In this document: piece after piece, positions 1 through 8,175 of the stretch
Numbering within the stretch: the first letter of the stretch is position 1
Layout: each line of letters begins with the position of its first letter
DNA from: Fidelibacterota bacterium UBA2986
Lineage (GTDB): Bacteria; Fidelibacterota; Marinisomatia; Marinisomatales; AB-629-J13
NCBI GenBank assembly: GCA_002346675.1
Contig: DEAI01000016.1
Span: 53,882-117,881 of the forward strand
Direction: 5' to 3'
Length of the DNA: 64,000 nucleotides
Position numbers and translations under genes: made by a program
The notes under the pieces: generated by a model
Seen by the model: only the letters and a program-made list of their open reading frames with translations
The model's database searches: none
Told to the model about the DNA's origin: nothing

Positions 1-1
1 C

Positions 2-178
2 GATGAGAACCGACAGCTGAAAAAGACAGTGGACGCTCTACGCGGAGAGATGGAAAGAACCAGATTTATTTTTACCGATCAAATTGATAAAAAAGGACTT
101 GAATTTGAAGGTCAAATGATACAATTAAAAGACACAATAATTATTTTACGAAAAAAACTGGAAAAAGCCTATGCCTAG
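2..178 (+). CDS. C-terminal end of a coiled-coil protein (5' truncated by window)
   Basis: An open frame runs from base 2 to a TAG at 176-178, giving 58 residues of a protein whose start lies outside the window. The peptide is highly charged and heptad-like (ENRQLKK...LRGEMERT...LRKKLEKAYA), as expected for a coiled coil or a histidine-kinase/cyclase-associated helix. Its last 8 bases overlap the ATG of the cyclase gene at 171, so the two are almost certainly co-transcribed and translationally coupled. Nothing more can be said about function from the visible part. Confidence 0.7.
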   Translation, partial: DENRQLKKTVDALRGEMERTRFIFTDQIDKKGLEFEGQMIQLKDTIIILRKKLEKAYA

Positions 179-2495
179 CACACATACAAGGTCTCGGACT
201 CAATCCCTGACAAGAAAAGAAAAATTCAATGAACTACTACTGCAAATCACAAATGATATGGCCGCTAGCCGAAACCTGGATGAAGCACTAGAAACACTAG
301 TTGAAATTACCACATCTACTATTGGAGGAGAGAGAGGCACGATATTTCTTAATGACGAAAATTCCCAGGAATTGTATTCCAGAGTTGCTCAAGGGAATTT
401 TCGCCGGGAGATTCGTATAATGAATACCAAGGGTGTTGCTGGCTGGGTTTTTTCGAAAAATGAAGGTGCCATTATCTTGGACGCATACAAAGATGACAGA
501 TTTGATAAGTCAGTGGACATGAGGACAGGATACCGAACAAAGAGTATCCTTTGTGCACCGCTTAAAACGGTAAGCGGAGAAATTATAGGAGTATCACAGA
601 TATTAAATAAGATAAACGGAAAATTTTCTGATGACGATCTGGAAATACTTCAGGCCATGACCCAGCAGGCAGCCATTGCTATTCAGGGAAATATTATCGT
701 GGAACAAATTGAAAAATCACGAAAACAGGAATTAGAGTTCCTGGATATTGTTTCCCAGGTCTCATCCGAGCTAGAGCTAGGACCCCTACTGCAGCGAATA
801 ATTGGAACTGTCACAAAGATGCTGAATGCAGAGCGATCTACTCTATTTATAAATGATGATAAAACAAATGAACTTTATACAGAAGTTGTGGAAGGTGTAG
901 GAAAAAATGTGATTCGCTTTCCCAATCATTTAGGAATTGCTGGAAGTGTTTTTGCGTCAGGGACACCATTGAACATACCTCATGCCTATGCTGACCTACG
1001 ATTTAATCCAGGCTTTGATAGAACTACCGGATATTTCACAAGGTCCATTCTGTGTACACCTGTGATTAACAAAGAGGGTAAAAAAATTGGAGTGTGCCAG
1101 GTACTAAACAAGCGAGAGGGTCCATTCACAGATGAGGACCAGAAAAGGCTTGAGGCGTTTACCTCTCAGATTTCCATGGCAATTGAAAACGCAAAGTTGT
1201 TTAATGATGTACAAAATGAAAAAAATTATAGTCAGGGGATGCTGTCATCTATGTCAAACGGCGTAATAACAGTTGATGAAGAAGGAAAAATAGCCACCTG
1301 TAATCCTGCGGGATTGAGTATCTTGAAGTTCTCAAAGCTGAAAGAGGTCCTCGGTCAGGAGATCAAGGAACTATTTGCAGGACCGAATGCTTGGCTGGTA
1401 GAAGCAATTCAGGATGACAATTCAGAGGATAATGATGATAAGGATGAGGATGATGAGGACAAACCGAAAGAGAAAGGTGAAGATACATTTATGGATGTGG
1501 AGCTTGAGTTTAGCGGTGAGACCGTATCAGCAAACATCAGTGTGCTTCCACTACTAGGGGTGGAAAGTGAGTCACTAGGCTCCCTGATTATGATTGAGGA
1601 CATCAGCAGTGAAAAGCGGATGAAATCTACTATGTCAAGATACATGGATCCGGGATTAGCCGATAAGCTTTTAGAGGAATCTGAAGAAGATATCATGGGC
1701 GGAAAGGAAAGTATAGGTACGGTTTTATTTTCCGATGTTCGTAGCTTTACCACGCTGACAGAATCCTTGGGGGCCTCCGGAACTGTTTCGTTATTAAATG
1801 AATACTTTACCATTATGGTTGACTGTATTACGGAACAGGGCGGGATGCTGGATAAATTCATAGGTGATGCAATCATGGCTATTTTTGGGACACCATTTTC
1901 ACATGATGATGACCCTGATAGAGGTGTTCGTGCAGCCATCAAAATGATGACGGAGCTTTATATATTGAACGATGCACGAGAAAAAGCAGGGCAAATTCCC
2001 ATTGACCACGGGATGGGTGTGAATACGGACATGGTCGTTTCAGGAAACATCGGTTCACCAAAACGTATGGATTATACAGTGATCGGTGATGGCGTGAATC
2101 TTGCTGCCAGACTGGAAAGCGCGTGCAAGCAGTATGGGGTCCGAATCATAATAAGTGAATATACATTTGACGGATTGAAAGCAACCTATCGCACCAGAGA
2201 GATTGATAAGGTCATTGTGAAAGGGAAAACGAAACCAGTGAGCATTTACGAGGTGCTAGACTATCACAATGATAATACATTTCCGAATATGATTGAGGTA
2301 CTGGGAAATTTCAATAGCGGTATTGAATATTATAAAAATGCCCGCTGGGATGATGCAAAGAAACTATTTAATGAAGCGCTCAAGGGAAACTCAGAAGATA
2401 AATGTTCAAAAATGTATATTGAACGGTGCGACTATATGAAGCAAAACCCTCCGAAAGGTGAGTGGGATGGTGTTTGGGTAATGAAAACAAAATAA
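171..2495 (+). CDS. GAF-GAF-PAS class III adenylate/guanylate cyclase
   Basis: A 774-residue cytoplasmic sensor cyclase with no signal peptide or membrane segment. Two GAF domains lie at about residues 37-180 and 205-345, a PAS-like domain at about 355-490 interrupted by a very acidic insert near 420-446, the class III cyclase domain at about 512-693, and a TPR-like tail. The catalytic domain shows the metal-binding aspartates in FSDVRSF and GDAIMAIFG, the Lys in DKFIGD and the DYTVIGDGVNLAARLE block; the Lys/Asp pair is the combination associated with ATP rather than GTP as substrate. Architecture resembles cyanobacterial CyaB-type cyclases, in which GAF domains bind cyclic nucleotides. The family assignment is secure; ligand and product are inferred. 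It is followed immediately by TPR genes that may act in the same pathway. Confidence 0.93.
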   Translation: MPSTHTRSRTQSLTRKEKFNELLLQITNDMAASRNLDEALETLVEITTSTIGGERGTIFLNDENSQELYSRVAQGNFRREIRIMNTKGVAGWVFSKNEGAIILDAYKDDRFDKSVDMRTGYRTKSILCAPLKTVSGEIIGVSQILNKINGKFSDDDLEILQAMTQQAAIAIQGNIIVEQIEKSRKQELEFLDIVSQVSSELELGPLLQRIIGTVTKMLNAERSTLFINDDKTNELYTEVVEGVGKNVIRFPNHLGIAGSVFASGTPLNIPHAYADLRFNPGFDRTTGYFTRSILCTPVINKEGKKIGVCQVLNKREGPFTDEDQKRLEAFTSQISMAIENAKLFNDVQNEKNYSQGMLSSMSNGVITVDEEGKIATCNPAGLSILKFSKLKEVLGQEIKELFAGPNAWLVEAIQDDNSEDNDDKDEDDEDKPKEKGEDTFMDVELEFSGETVSANISVLPLLGVESESLGSLIMIEDISSEKRMKSTMSRYMDPGLADKLLEESEEDIMGGKESIGTVLFSDVRSFTTLTESLGASGTVSLLNEYFTIMVDCITEQGGMLDKFIGDAIMAIFGTPFSHDDDPDRGVRAAIKMMTELYILNDAREKAGQIPIDHGMGVNTDMVVSGNIGSPKRMDYTVIGDGVNLAARLESACKQYGVRIIISEYTFDGLKATYRTREIDKVIVKGKTKPVSIYEVLDYHNDNTFPNMIEVLGNFNSGIEYYKNARWDDAKKLFNEALKGNSEDKCSKMYIERCDYMKQNPPKGEWDGVWVMKTK

Positions 2496-2512
2496 AGCTG
2501 AGTTCAATTAAG

Positions 2513-4066
2513 ATGGCCAAAAGAGTTCAAAAGATAAAAGCAAAAAAATCAAAGGGAAAAAGCATCAAGATGGATGCTAAATCTCACCTTGAACGTGCGA
2601 TCAAGATCAAACCAGATTTCTTAAATGCTTATTTTGAATTGGGGTGCCTTCTCATGGAGGAGGGTAACCTGAGTGATGCTGAAAAACAATTTAATCAAGT
2701 AATTAAATTAGATAAAAATCATGCTGACAGCTATTTTAGACTTGCTCTGATCAAATCAGAGTGCAAAAAGATAAAATCTGCACGGACTAATTTTGAGAAA
2801 GCAGTTACTCTCAAATTTGATGACCCGCAAATTCAGTATAGCTACGGTCTTTTCTTAAAAAAACATAAAAAGATTGAGGAGGCAACTGAACACTTCAGTA
2901 AAGCAATTGAAGCTGAACATAATTTTGCAGAAGCCTATTTTGAGTTAGCGATGTTATTGAAAGATCCTGAAGAATATGATAAAGCAAAAAAGAGCTATGA
3001 GACAGCAATTGATATAAAACCAGAATATGTAGACGCACTCTACTATTTAGGTAAACTAGTTATGTCCGGCCTCCAGAAGAAAAAGGATGGGACCCTCACC
3101 TCTAAACCAGAAACAGACTATGCTATCACCTGTTATAAGAAAGCACTGACGTTTGATGAAAATTATTCTAAAGCCAATCTTAGACTTGGAATAATTTTTT
3201 CAGAAAAAGGAGAATATGAAACAGCAGAGGCACACCTCAAAAAAGCCCTAGAGCAAGACCCTAAGTTTTCAAAAGCTCTCTATCATTTAGGGTTAGTTTC
3301 AAGCCAGATGGATAATAAGAAAGATGCCATCAAGTTATTAAAGCGCTCCCTAAAATATTATTCAAAAAGTCACCTTACTCATTTTCATTTAGGACTTTTA
3401 ATAGCAGAAGACGATGAGATTGATAAGGGAATTTTTCATTTAAAAAAAGCGATAGAACTGGATTCTGAATTTGATGATGCATACTATAACTTAGCTCGAA
3501 TCTTGGAAAAAAAGGAAGACTTTGAAACTGCAAAAGAACATTATTTAAAAGCCCTAACAAGAAATCACAAACACCGTGATGCTTCCTTTTATCTGGGGTT
3601 ATTGATGAAAAGACTGAATGTAATGGAGGAAGCAAAAGCGTACATGGTAAAAACAATAGAGATTGATCAAAACTTTACTAAAGCATACTACAAACTGGGA
3701 CAAATTTTAAATGACCCTGCAGACTACGCAGAGGCAAAGAAATGCTACCTAACTGCTATTGATATTGACCCAAAATATTTAATGGCACACTACCATCTTG
3801 CTAACTTATTGAGCTCAGGAAAAAGGTTGAAAAAAGATGGGACATTAGAGGTAAAGAAAGAATTGGATCGTGCAAAGAAACATTACATAGAAGCTCTGAG
3901 ATTAGACCCGACATTCCACAAAATACATTACCACATGGCCTTGCTTCTAGAAGAAGAGGGGAACCTTGAGGACGCAGAGAATCATCTATCAAAAGCTATT
4001 GAATTAAACCCTGACTATGCTAAGGCGCACTACCGGCTGGCTCTTTTATTTAGGAATAAAAACTAA
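2513..4066 (+). CDS. TPR repeat protein, N-terminal part of an interrupted superhelix
   Basis: About 13 tetratricopeptide repeats fill the protein after a short basic N-terminus, with no signal peptide, so it is probably a cytoplasmic scaffold. The start is uncertain: GTG 2462 would overlap the cyclase gene, ATG 2513 gives MAKRVQK, and ATG 2570 has a purine-rich AAAGGG upstream; I chose 2513. Two repeats about 250 residues apart carry the same extra loop (KKDGTL) after nearly identical helices (AKKSYETAIDIKPEY versus AKKCYLTAIDIDPKY), so the array grew by duplication of a multi-TPR block. The frame stops at TAA 4064-4066 in the middle of a repeat and continues in the same frame in the next entry. 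Confidence 0.8.
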   Translation: MAKRVQKIKAKKSKGKSIKMDAKSHLERAIKIKPDFLNAYFELGCLLMEEGNLSDAEKQFNQVIKLDKNHADSYFRLALIKSECKKIKSARTNFEKAVTLKFDDPQIQYSYGLFLKKHKKIEEATEHFSKAIEAEHNFAEAYFELAMLLKDPEEYDKAKKSYETAIDIKPEYVDALYYLGKLVMSGLQKKKDGTLTSKPETDYAITCYKKALTFDENYSKANLRLGIIFSEKGEYETAEAHLKKALEQDPKFSKALYHLGLVSSQMDNKKDAIKLLKRSLKYYSKSHLTHFHLGLLIAEDDEIDKGIFHLKKAIELDSEFDDAYYNLARILEKKEDFETAKEHYLKALTRNHKHRDASFYLGLLMKRLNVMEEAKAYMVKTIEIDQNFTKAYYKLGQILNDPADYAEAKKCYLTAIDIDPKYLMAHYHLANLLSSGKRLKKDGTLEVKKELDRAKKHYIEALRLDPTFHKIHYHMALLLEEEGNLEDAENHLSKAIELNPDYAKAHYRLALLFRNKN

Positions 4067-4768
4067 ATGAATAAAGTCATGCATCACTTACATCGGGCAA
4101 TTGAGTGTGACCCTGAATTTTCTGATGCTCACGTCTCTCTTGCAAAAGAGTACAAAAAAGAAGATGATTTCCCACACTATGTAAAGCATTTGAATAAAGC
4201 CATCAAAATAGATAGAAAGCAGATCCATGAGTCTAAGGAGCAGCAGAAGAACTATGCTCATCAAAACCTCTTTGGTCTAGTGAGAAAATTATTTTTCCTC
4301 GAAATGGACCAGAAAAGGCATCTATCCAATCTACTTGTAGAGATGGGGACATATCATTTTGCAAAAAATGATATTAAAAGAGCACAGAAGCTATTTAATG
4401 AAGCTGAACTGGTAGACCCTTTGAACGGGGATGTTTATTTTTATCAGGGTATAATATCCCAGAAAAATAGAAAATATAAGAAATCCTATGATTGTTTTAT
4501 TCAATGTATTGAGATAGATATTAAACATTATAAAGCCAATATTGAATTAGGAAAATATTATCAAAGAAAAAAAGATTTTCAGCTTGCAGAAGTACATTTT
4601 TTCTGTGCACTGGAATCCCATCCCTATGATCCCTCCACTCACATGCTTATATCTCGGTTGTATGTTATGATGAAAAAAATAAATTCAGCCAAACATCACT
4701 ACGATACCGCTGTTTCTTTGGATGATTTGTTTATAGATAAAAAACTGAAAGACAAGCTCGATATTTAA
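4067..4768 (+). CDS. TPR repeat protein, C-terminal part of the interrupted superhelix
   Basis: This 233-residue frame starts with ATG directly after the TAA of the preceding TPR gene and is in the same reading frame. Its first residues (MNKVMHHLHRAIECDPEF) are helix B of the repeat whose helix A is the last part of the upstream gene (YAKAHYRLALLFRNKN). From NPDY upstream to DPEF here is exactly 34 positions if the stop codon counts as one residue. No ribosome binding site is visible beyond the upstream coding sequence. Either one protein was split by a nonsense mutation, the two halves are translated by reinitiation and associate, or this is a sequence error. More TPR-like helices follow. 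Confidence 0.7.
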   Translation: MNKVMHHLHRAIECDPEFSDAHVSLAKEYKKEDDFPHYVKHLNKAIKIDRKQIHESKEQQKNYAHQNLFGLVRKLFFLEMDQKRHLSNLLVEMGTYHFAKNDIKRAQKLFNEAELVDPLNGDVYFYQGIISQKNRKYKKSYDCFIQCIEIDIKHYKANIELGKYYQRKKDFQLAEVHFFCALESHPYDPSTHMLISRLYVMMKKINSAKHHYDTAVSLDDLFIDKKLKDKLDI

Positions 4769-4813
4769 CTAATTAGCTCCAATTAGGTCTAAAGGTATAA
4801 AATGGAGAAAAAC

Positions 4814-5089
4814 ATGAAAAAATCAAATTTATTAGTTACGATCTTTCTTTCAACTGTAATGGTGCTTAGTGGGTGTGCTACTTCCCAGCCAGACTATGTA
4901 ATTTATGAAAAGCGCTATAAACACCGCATAGCAAAGGTTATCCCTGAGGCAAGAGGAAAGACTGTTCATGTTCATGTGCACCATCACGGAAAGTTGACCA
5001 AAAAGGAGAAACGGTGGCTGAAAAAGATGTACACTAAAAAACACAAAAGGAAAAACCATAAAGTAAAGGTTGTGTTCGTTTACGGATAA
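4814..5089 (+). CDS. Small His/Lys-rich lipoprotein
   Basis: A 91-residue predicted lipoprotein. The start at ATG 4814 (MKKSNLLVT) is preferred over ATG 4802 because a GGAG lies about 6 nt upstream and it begins a normal type II signal peptide with lipobox VLSGC. The mature part carries a histidine cluster (VHVHVHHHGK) followed by a strongly basic stretch (KKEKRWLKKMYTKKHKRKNHK), which could bind metal or an anionic partner; that is inference only. It sits 33 bases after the TPR gene and is closed by a clear terminator at 5151-5177, so it is the last gene of the cyclase/TPR transcription unit. I do not recognise the family. Confidence 0.72.
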   Translation: MKKSNLLVTIFLSTVMVLSGCATSQPDYVIYEKRYKHRIAKVIPEARGKTVHVHVHHHGKLTKKEKRWLKKMYTKKHKRKNHKVKVVFVYG

Positions 5090-5150
5090 TATCCCCTTGT
5101 TATAAATCTAAATTCAATTGGATTTTTTCCTTTCATAATGAACAATAATA

Positions 5151-5177
5151 AAGCCCCGTTATACTACGGGGCTTTTA
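5151..5177 (+). terminator. Rho-independent terminator
   Basis: A perfect 8-bp stem (AAGCCCCG with CGGGGCTT) around an 8-base loop is followed by a T-rich run. It ends the cyclase-TPR-lipoprotein unit. Confidence 0.85.
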
Positions 5178-5317
5178 GTTTATTAATACATAACCAAATA
5201 GATTCAATTGAAACAAAATATTGAACACGCTTTAACCTTTAAGATTTTGGTAGAAAAAACTAAAATTACATAATACTAGTACCCGGTCTTCAGAAATCAG
5301 CTGGTATATTTTACGCT

Positions 5318-5351
5318 GTGTTTAAAGTAACCCTTTTTTTACTTTAGACAC
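5318..5351. promoter_or_regulatory. Inverted repeat upstream of the kynurenine operon (candidate operator)
   Basis: Arms 5318-5330 (GTGTTTAAAGTAA) and 5339-5351 (TTACTTTAGACAC) are 13 bp long with a single G-T mismatch and an 8-base pyrimidine-rich centre. The element lies 42 bases before the kynA ATG, beyond the upstream terminator, and no T-run follows it, so an operator for a dimeric regulator fits better than a terminator. The rest of the 5178-5393 gap shows no gene; kynA itself has no clear Shine-Dalgarno sequence. Confidence 0.45.
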
Positions 5352-5393
5352 TCAAATTAAATTTCCTGTCCATTCTACTGTTTTCTTTATGAA

Positions 5394-6497
5394 ATGAATT
5401 CAAAATCTAAAACAGTCACCTATCAGGATTATTTAAAAATTCCTGAACTGCTTAGGCTCCAACAGCCTCTCAGTAAAGAGGCGGGTGAGTTAGCCCACGA
5501 TGAGGTATTGTTCATCATCACTCACCAGGTATATGAATTGTGGTTTAAGCAAATTCTTCATGAACTGGATTCTGTACTAAAATTATTTCAAAAGGAATCA
5601 ATCAACGAACGGCATATGGGGATAATAGTTTCCCGCTTTGAGCGTATCATCGAAATTCAGAAAATACTAATTGCTCAGGTGGCAGTTCTGGAGACCATGT
5701 CCCCGGCAGATTTTCTGGAGTTCCGTGACCTGCTGGCCCCTGCCTCAGGATTCCAGAGCATCCAGTTCCGACTCTTAGAAATAAAAATGGGGCTGATAAA
5801 GGAGAGACGGATACTTTTTGAAAGGCAGACCTTTTCCAGTGAGCTGAGGGACGAAGAGAGAGCAATACTGGAGGAAACGGAAAAAGATCTCTCTCTTTTT
5901 GATGGTGTGAACCGGTGGCTGGAGAGGACACCCTTTCTCGACTTTGATGGATTCAGTTTCTGGGACAGTTATAAAGAAGCTCTGGAGGAAAACCTAGATA
6001 AGCAAAAACAGTCCCTTGACTCAGGCCACCTTTCCGCTGAAGAGAGGGAGCGGATGGAAAAAAATTATGAAAGCACCCGCAAGAATATTGAAGCTATCAT
6101 GGATGAAGAAAAGCACAACGAGATGGTTGAAACTGGACAGAGAGAGCTCTCATACAGGTCACTTCAGGCAGCCCTTCTTATATTTCTTTACAGAGACCAG
6201 CCGGTTCTTTATCTGCCATATCGATTACTTACGGGATTAATTGATATGGACGAATATCTAACATCTTGGCGCTACAGACATGCACTCATGGCGCATCGAA
6301 TGATCGGTAGAAAAACCGGAACAGGGGGGTCATCAGGTTACAGCTATCTTCGGGCAACAGCTGAGCGTCACAAAGTTTTTAGTGATTTTACCAACTTGAC
6401 AACTTTTTTTCTGCCCCGCTCCAAACTACCTACACTCCCTGATGATATTCAAAAAGCTCTTGGATTTTACTATTCCCAATCAAAAGGAGATTTATGA
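5394..6497 (+). CDS. kynA: Tryptophan 2,3-dioxygenase
   Basis: Heme enzyme opening the indole ring of L-tryptophan to N-formylkynurenine, the first step of the kynurenine pathway, in the cytoplasm. The diagnostic N-terminal block HDEVLFIITHQVYELWFKQ, the C-terminal WRYRHALMAHRMIG with likely proximal heme ligand His301, and the GTGGSSGYSYLRAT substrate loop are all present. At 367 residues it is longer than many proteobacterial enzymes and closer to the animal length, because of an insert of charged helix near residues 190-250. It is the first gene of a ten-gene operon and its stop overlaps the next start (ATGA). Confidence 0.97.
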   Translation: MNSKSKTVTYQDYLKIPELLRLQQPLSKEAGELAHDEVLFIITHQVYELWFKQILHELDSVLKLFQKESINERHMGIIVSRFERIIEIQKILIAQVAVLETMSPADFLEFRDLLAPASGFQSIQFRLLEIKMGLIKERRILFERQTFSSELRDEERAILEETEKDLSLFDGVNRWLERTPFLDFDGFSFWDSYKEALEENLDKQKQSLDSGHLSAEERERMEKNYESTRKNIEAIMDEEKHNEMVETGQRELSYRSLQAALLIFLYRDQPVLYLPYRLLTGLIDMDEYLTSWRYRHALMAHRMIGRKTGTGGSSGYSYLRATAERHKVFSDFTNLTTFFLPRSKLPTLPDDIQKALGFYYSQSKGDL

Positions 6498-7282
6498 TAA
6501 TTGACCTATCAGGAAAGCGAGCTTTAGTTGCGGGCAGCACAAAAGGTATGGGAAAGGCTACAGCCTTGTTGTTTTCGGAGCTAGGTGCAGAAATTATATT
6601 AGTCGCGAGAAACCAGGATCTATTAGACAAGGTTAAATCTGAGCTCTCGGTTTCCAGGGGTCAGTCCCATGACATTATATGCGCAGATTTTTCCAACCCT
6701 GACCAACTGAATATTAAGGTGAATGATTTTATGTGCGAATTCCCTCCCATACATATTCTGGTTAACAATACCGGGGGCCCTCCGGCAGGAGAAATCTCAA
6801 AAGGAACAACAGCTGAGTTCTTAGACGGTTTTAATAAGCATTTGATCTGTAATCAGATTTTAGCTCAGTCAGTGGTCGCCGGAATGAAAAAAGAAAAATA
6901 TGGTCGAATCATTAATATTATCTCGACCTCTGTCAAACAACCCATAAGGGGATTGGGTGTGTCCAATACCATTCGGGGTGCTGTGGCAAGCTGGTCAAAA
7001 ACGTTAGCCAGTGAGGTTGCTCCGTTTGGAATAACTGTAAACAACATTCTCCCGGGTGCAACTAATACTGAACGCCTGTACTCCCTGTTTCATTCTATGT
7101 CAGAGAAAAGAGGAGTCGAACTGGAAGATGTAAAAGCAGAGTGGATACAAGAAATTCCTGCAGGAAGAATTGCCGAACCTGAAGAAACAGCTTATGCTAT
7201 TGCTTTTCTTGCTTCAGAATACGCGGGATACATTAACGGAGTTAATCTGCCTGTGGACGGCGGTAGACTTCAATGTCTGTAA
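6494..7282 (+). CDS. Atypical short-chain dehydrogenase/reductase in the kynurenine operon
   Basis: A 262-residue Rossmann-fold SDR. The nucleotide-binding segment reads GSTKGMGKA and the central motif NNTGG rather than NNAG. Where classical SDRs have YxxxK the sequence reads VSNTIRGAVASWSKTLA, so both the catalytic Tyr and Lys are replaced. This agrees with a known SDR subgroup (beta-ketoacyl reductase-like) that lacks a perfect catalytic tetrad. Overlaps with kynA (4 bases) and nadC (10 bases) put it firmly in the operon. None of the textbook kynurenine steps needs an SDR; reduction of an unsaturated intermediate such as 2-aminomuconate, or of its deaminated product, is a possible role but only an inference from context. 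Confidence 0.85.
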   Translation: MIIDLSGKRALVAGSTKGMGKATALLFSELGAEIILVARNQDLLDKVKSELSVSRGQSHDIICADFSNPDQLNIKVNDFMCEFPPIHILVNNTGGPPAGEISKGTTAEFLDGFNKHLICNQILAQSVVAGMKKEKYGRIINIISTSVKQPIRGLGVSNTIRGAVASWSKTLASEVAPFGITVNNILPGATNTERLYSLFHSMSEKRGVELEDVKAEWIQEIPAGRIAEPEETAYAIAFLASEYAGYINGVNLPVDGGRLQCL

Positions 7283-8175
7283 TGTTGGAATCTCAAGGAG
7301 ACCCGATTCAGATATCCAGATTGACCACACTACCTCCTAAATATGTAAAGGAGAAAATAGATTTTTTTTTAGATGAGGACGCTGGGACAGAGGATGTTAC
7401 CACATTAGGCACCATACCAAATTCTGTGAGAATGGGAGCTCATATTGTTGCAGAGGAAAAATGTATAGCTGCTGGGACATCATTTCTGAAATATTGTTTT
7501 CCTTCTGAAATTAAAGTTGAAGTAAAAAAGCAGGACGGAAGCAGAGTCGAAAAAAATGAGATTTTGGCAACAGGAGTTGGACCTGCCCAGACCCTTCTCT
7601 CTCGGGAGAGAGTCATATTAAATCTACTGCAAAGGCTCTGCGGGATTGCGACAACGACACAAAAATATGTCAATATTGCCGAGAAACACGGATGTAAAAT
7701 TTTAGATACAAGAAAAATGACACCGGGCTTGCGGTTATTCGAAAAATATGCAGTTGCAGTGGGAGGAGGTTTTAACCATCGACTGAATCTAAGATCCGCT
7801 GTTTTAATAAAAGATAACCATCTTCTTGCGGCAGGGGGAATACACAATGCAATCCGGAACTTAGCTGAATCAAAGCCTGCTGTCCCAGTGGAGCTGGAGG
7901 TGGACACTCTAAGTCAGCTCACTGAGGGGCTCAATTGTGGAATAAATGGTTTTTTATTAGATAATATGAGTCCGAGTGAAATCAAAAAATCAATTCAATA
8001 TGTAAAGGCACATTCCAATGGGCAGAGAATATTTATGGAAGCATCCGGAGGAATCACCTTAGATAAATTGGAAGAATATGCTTCCACGGGCATTGAAGCG
8101 ATCTCAATAGGAGCCCTAACAACGGGAACAAAAAACATCAGTTTAAAAATGGAATTCAAAGCAATATCAGAATGA
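7273..8175 (+). CDS. nadC: Quinolinate phosphoribosyltransferase (carboxylating)
   Basis: Converts quinolinate and PRPP to nicotinate mononucleotide, CO2 and pyrophosphate, feeding NAD synthesis. The family blocks are intact: ERVILNLLQRLCGIAT, DTRKMTPGLRLFEKYAV, GGGFNHRLNLRSAVLIKDNHL, EVDTL, LLDNMSP, EASGGI and ISIGALTT; 300 residues is a normal length. Its position among kynurenine genes, with no nadA or nadB in the window, indicates that quinolinate comes from spontaneous cyclisation of 2-amino-3-carboxymuconate semialdehyde. It overlaps the SDR by 10 bases and the dehydrogenase by 4. An in-frame ATG at 7282 is an alternative start. Confidence 0.96.
   Translation: MSVMLESQGDPIQISRLTTLPPKYVKEKIDFFLDEDAGTEDVTTLGTIPNSVRMGAHIVAEEKCIAAGTSFLKYCFPSEIKVEVKKQDGSRVEKNEILATGVGPAQTLLSRERVILNLLQRLCGIATTTQKYVNIAEKHGCKILDTRKMTPGLRLFEKYAVAVGGGFNHRLNLRSAVLIKDNHLLAAGGIHNAIRNLAESKPAVPVELEVDTLSQLTEGLNCGINGFLLDNMSPSEIKKSIQYVKAHSNGQRIFMEASGGITLDKLEEYASTGIEAISIGALTTGTKNISLKMEFKAISE

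Noticed and set aside
1409..1942. A minus-strand ORF rich in serine opposite the cyclase gene
   Set aside because: It is the antisense shadow of the acidic GAT/GAA-rich linker and the cyclase domain and has no features of its own.
4064..4066. Recoding of the TPR stop as selenocysteine or pyrrolysine
   Set aside because: The codon is TAA, which neither system reads; mutation, reinitiation or sequence error are the remaining options.
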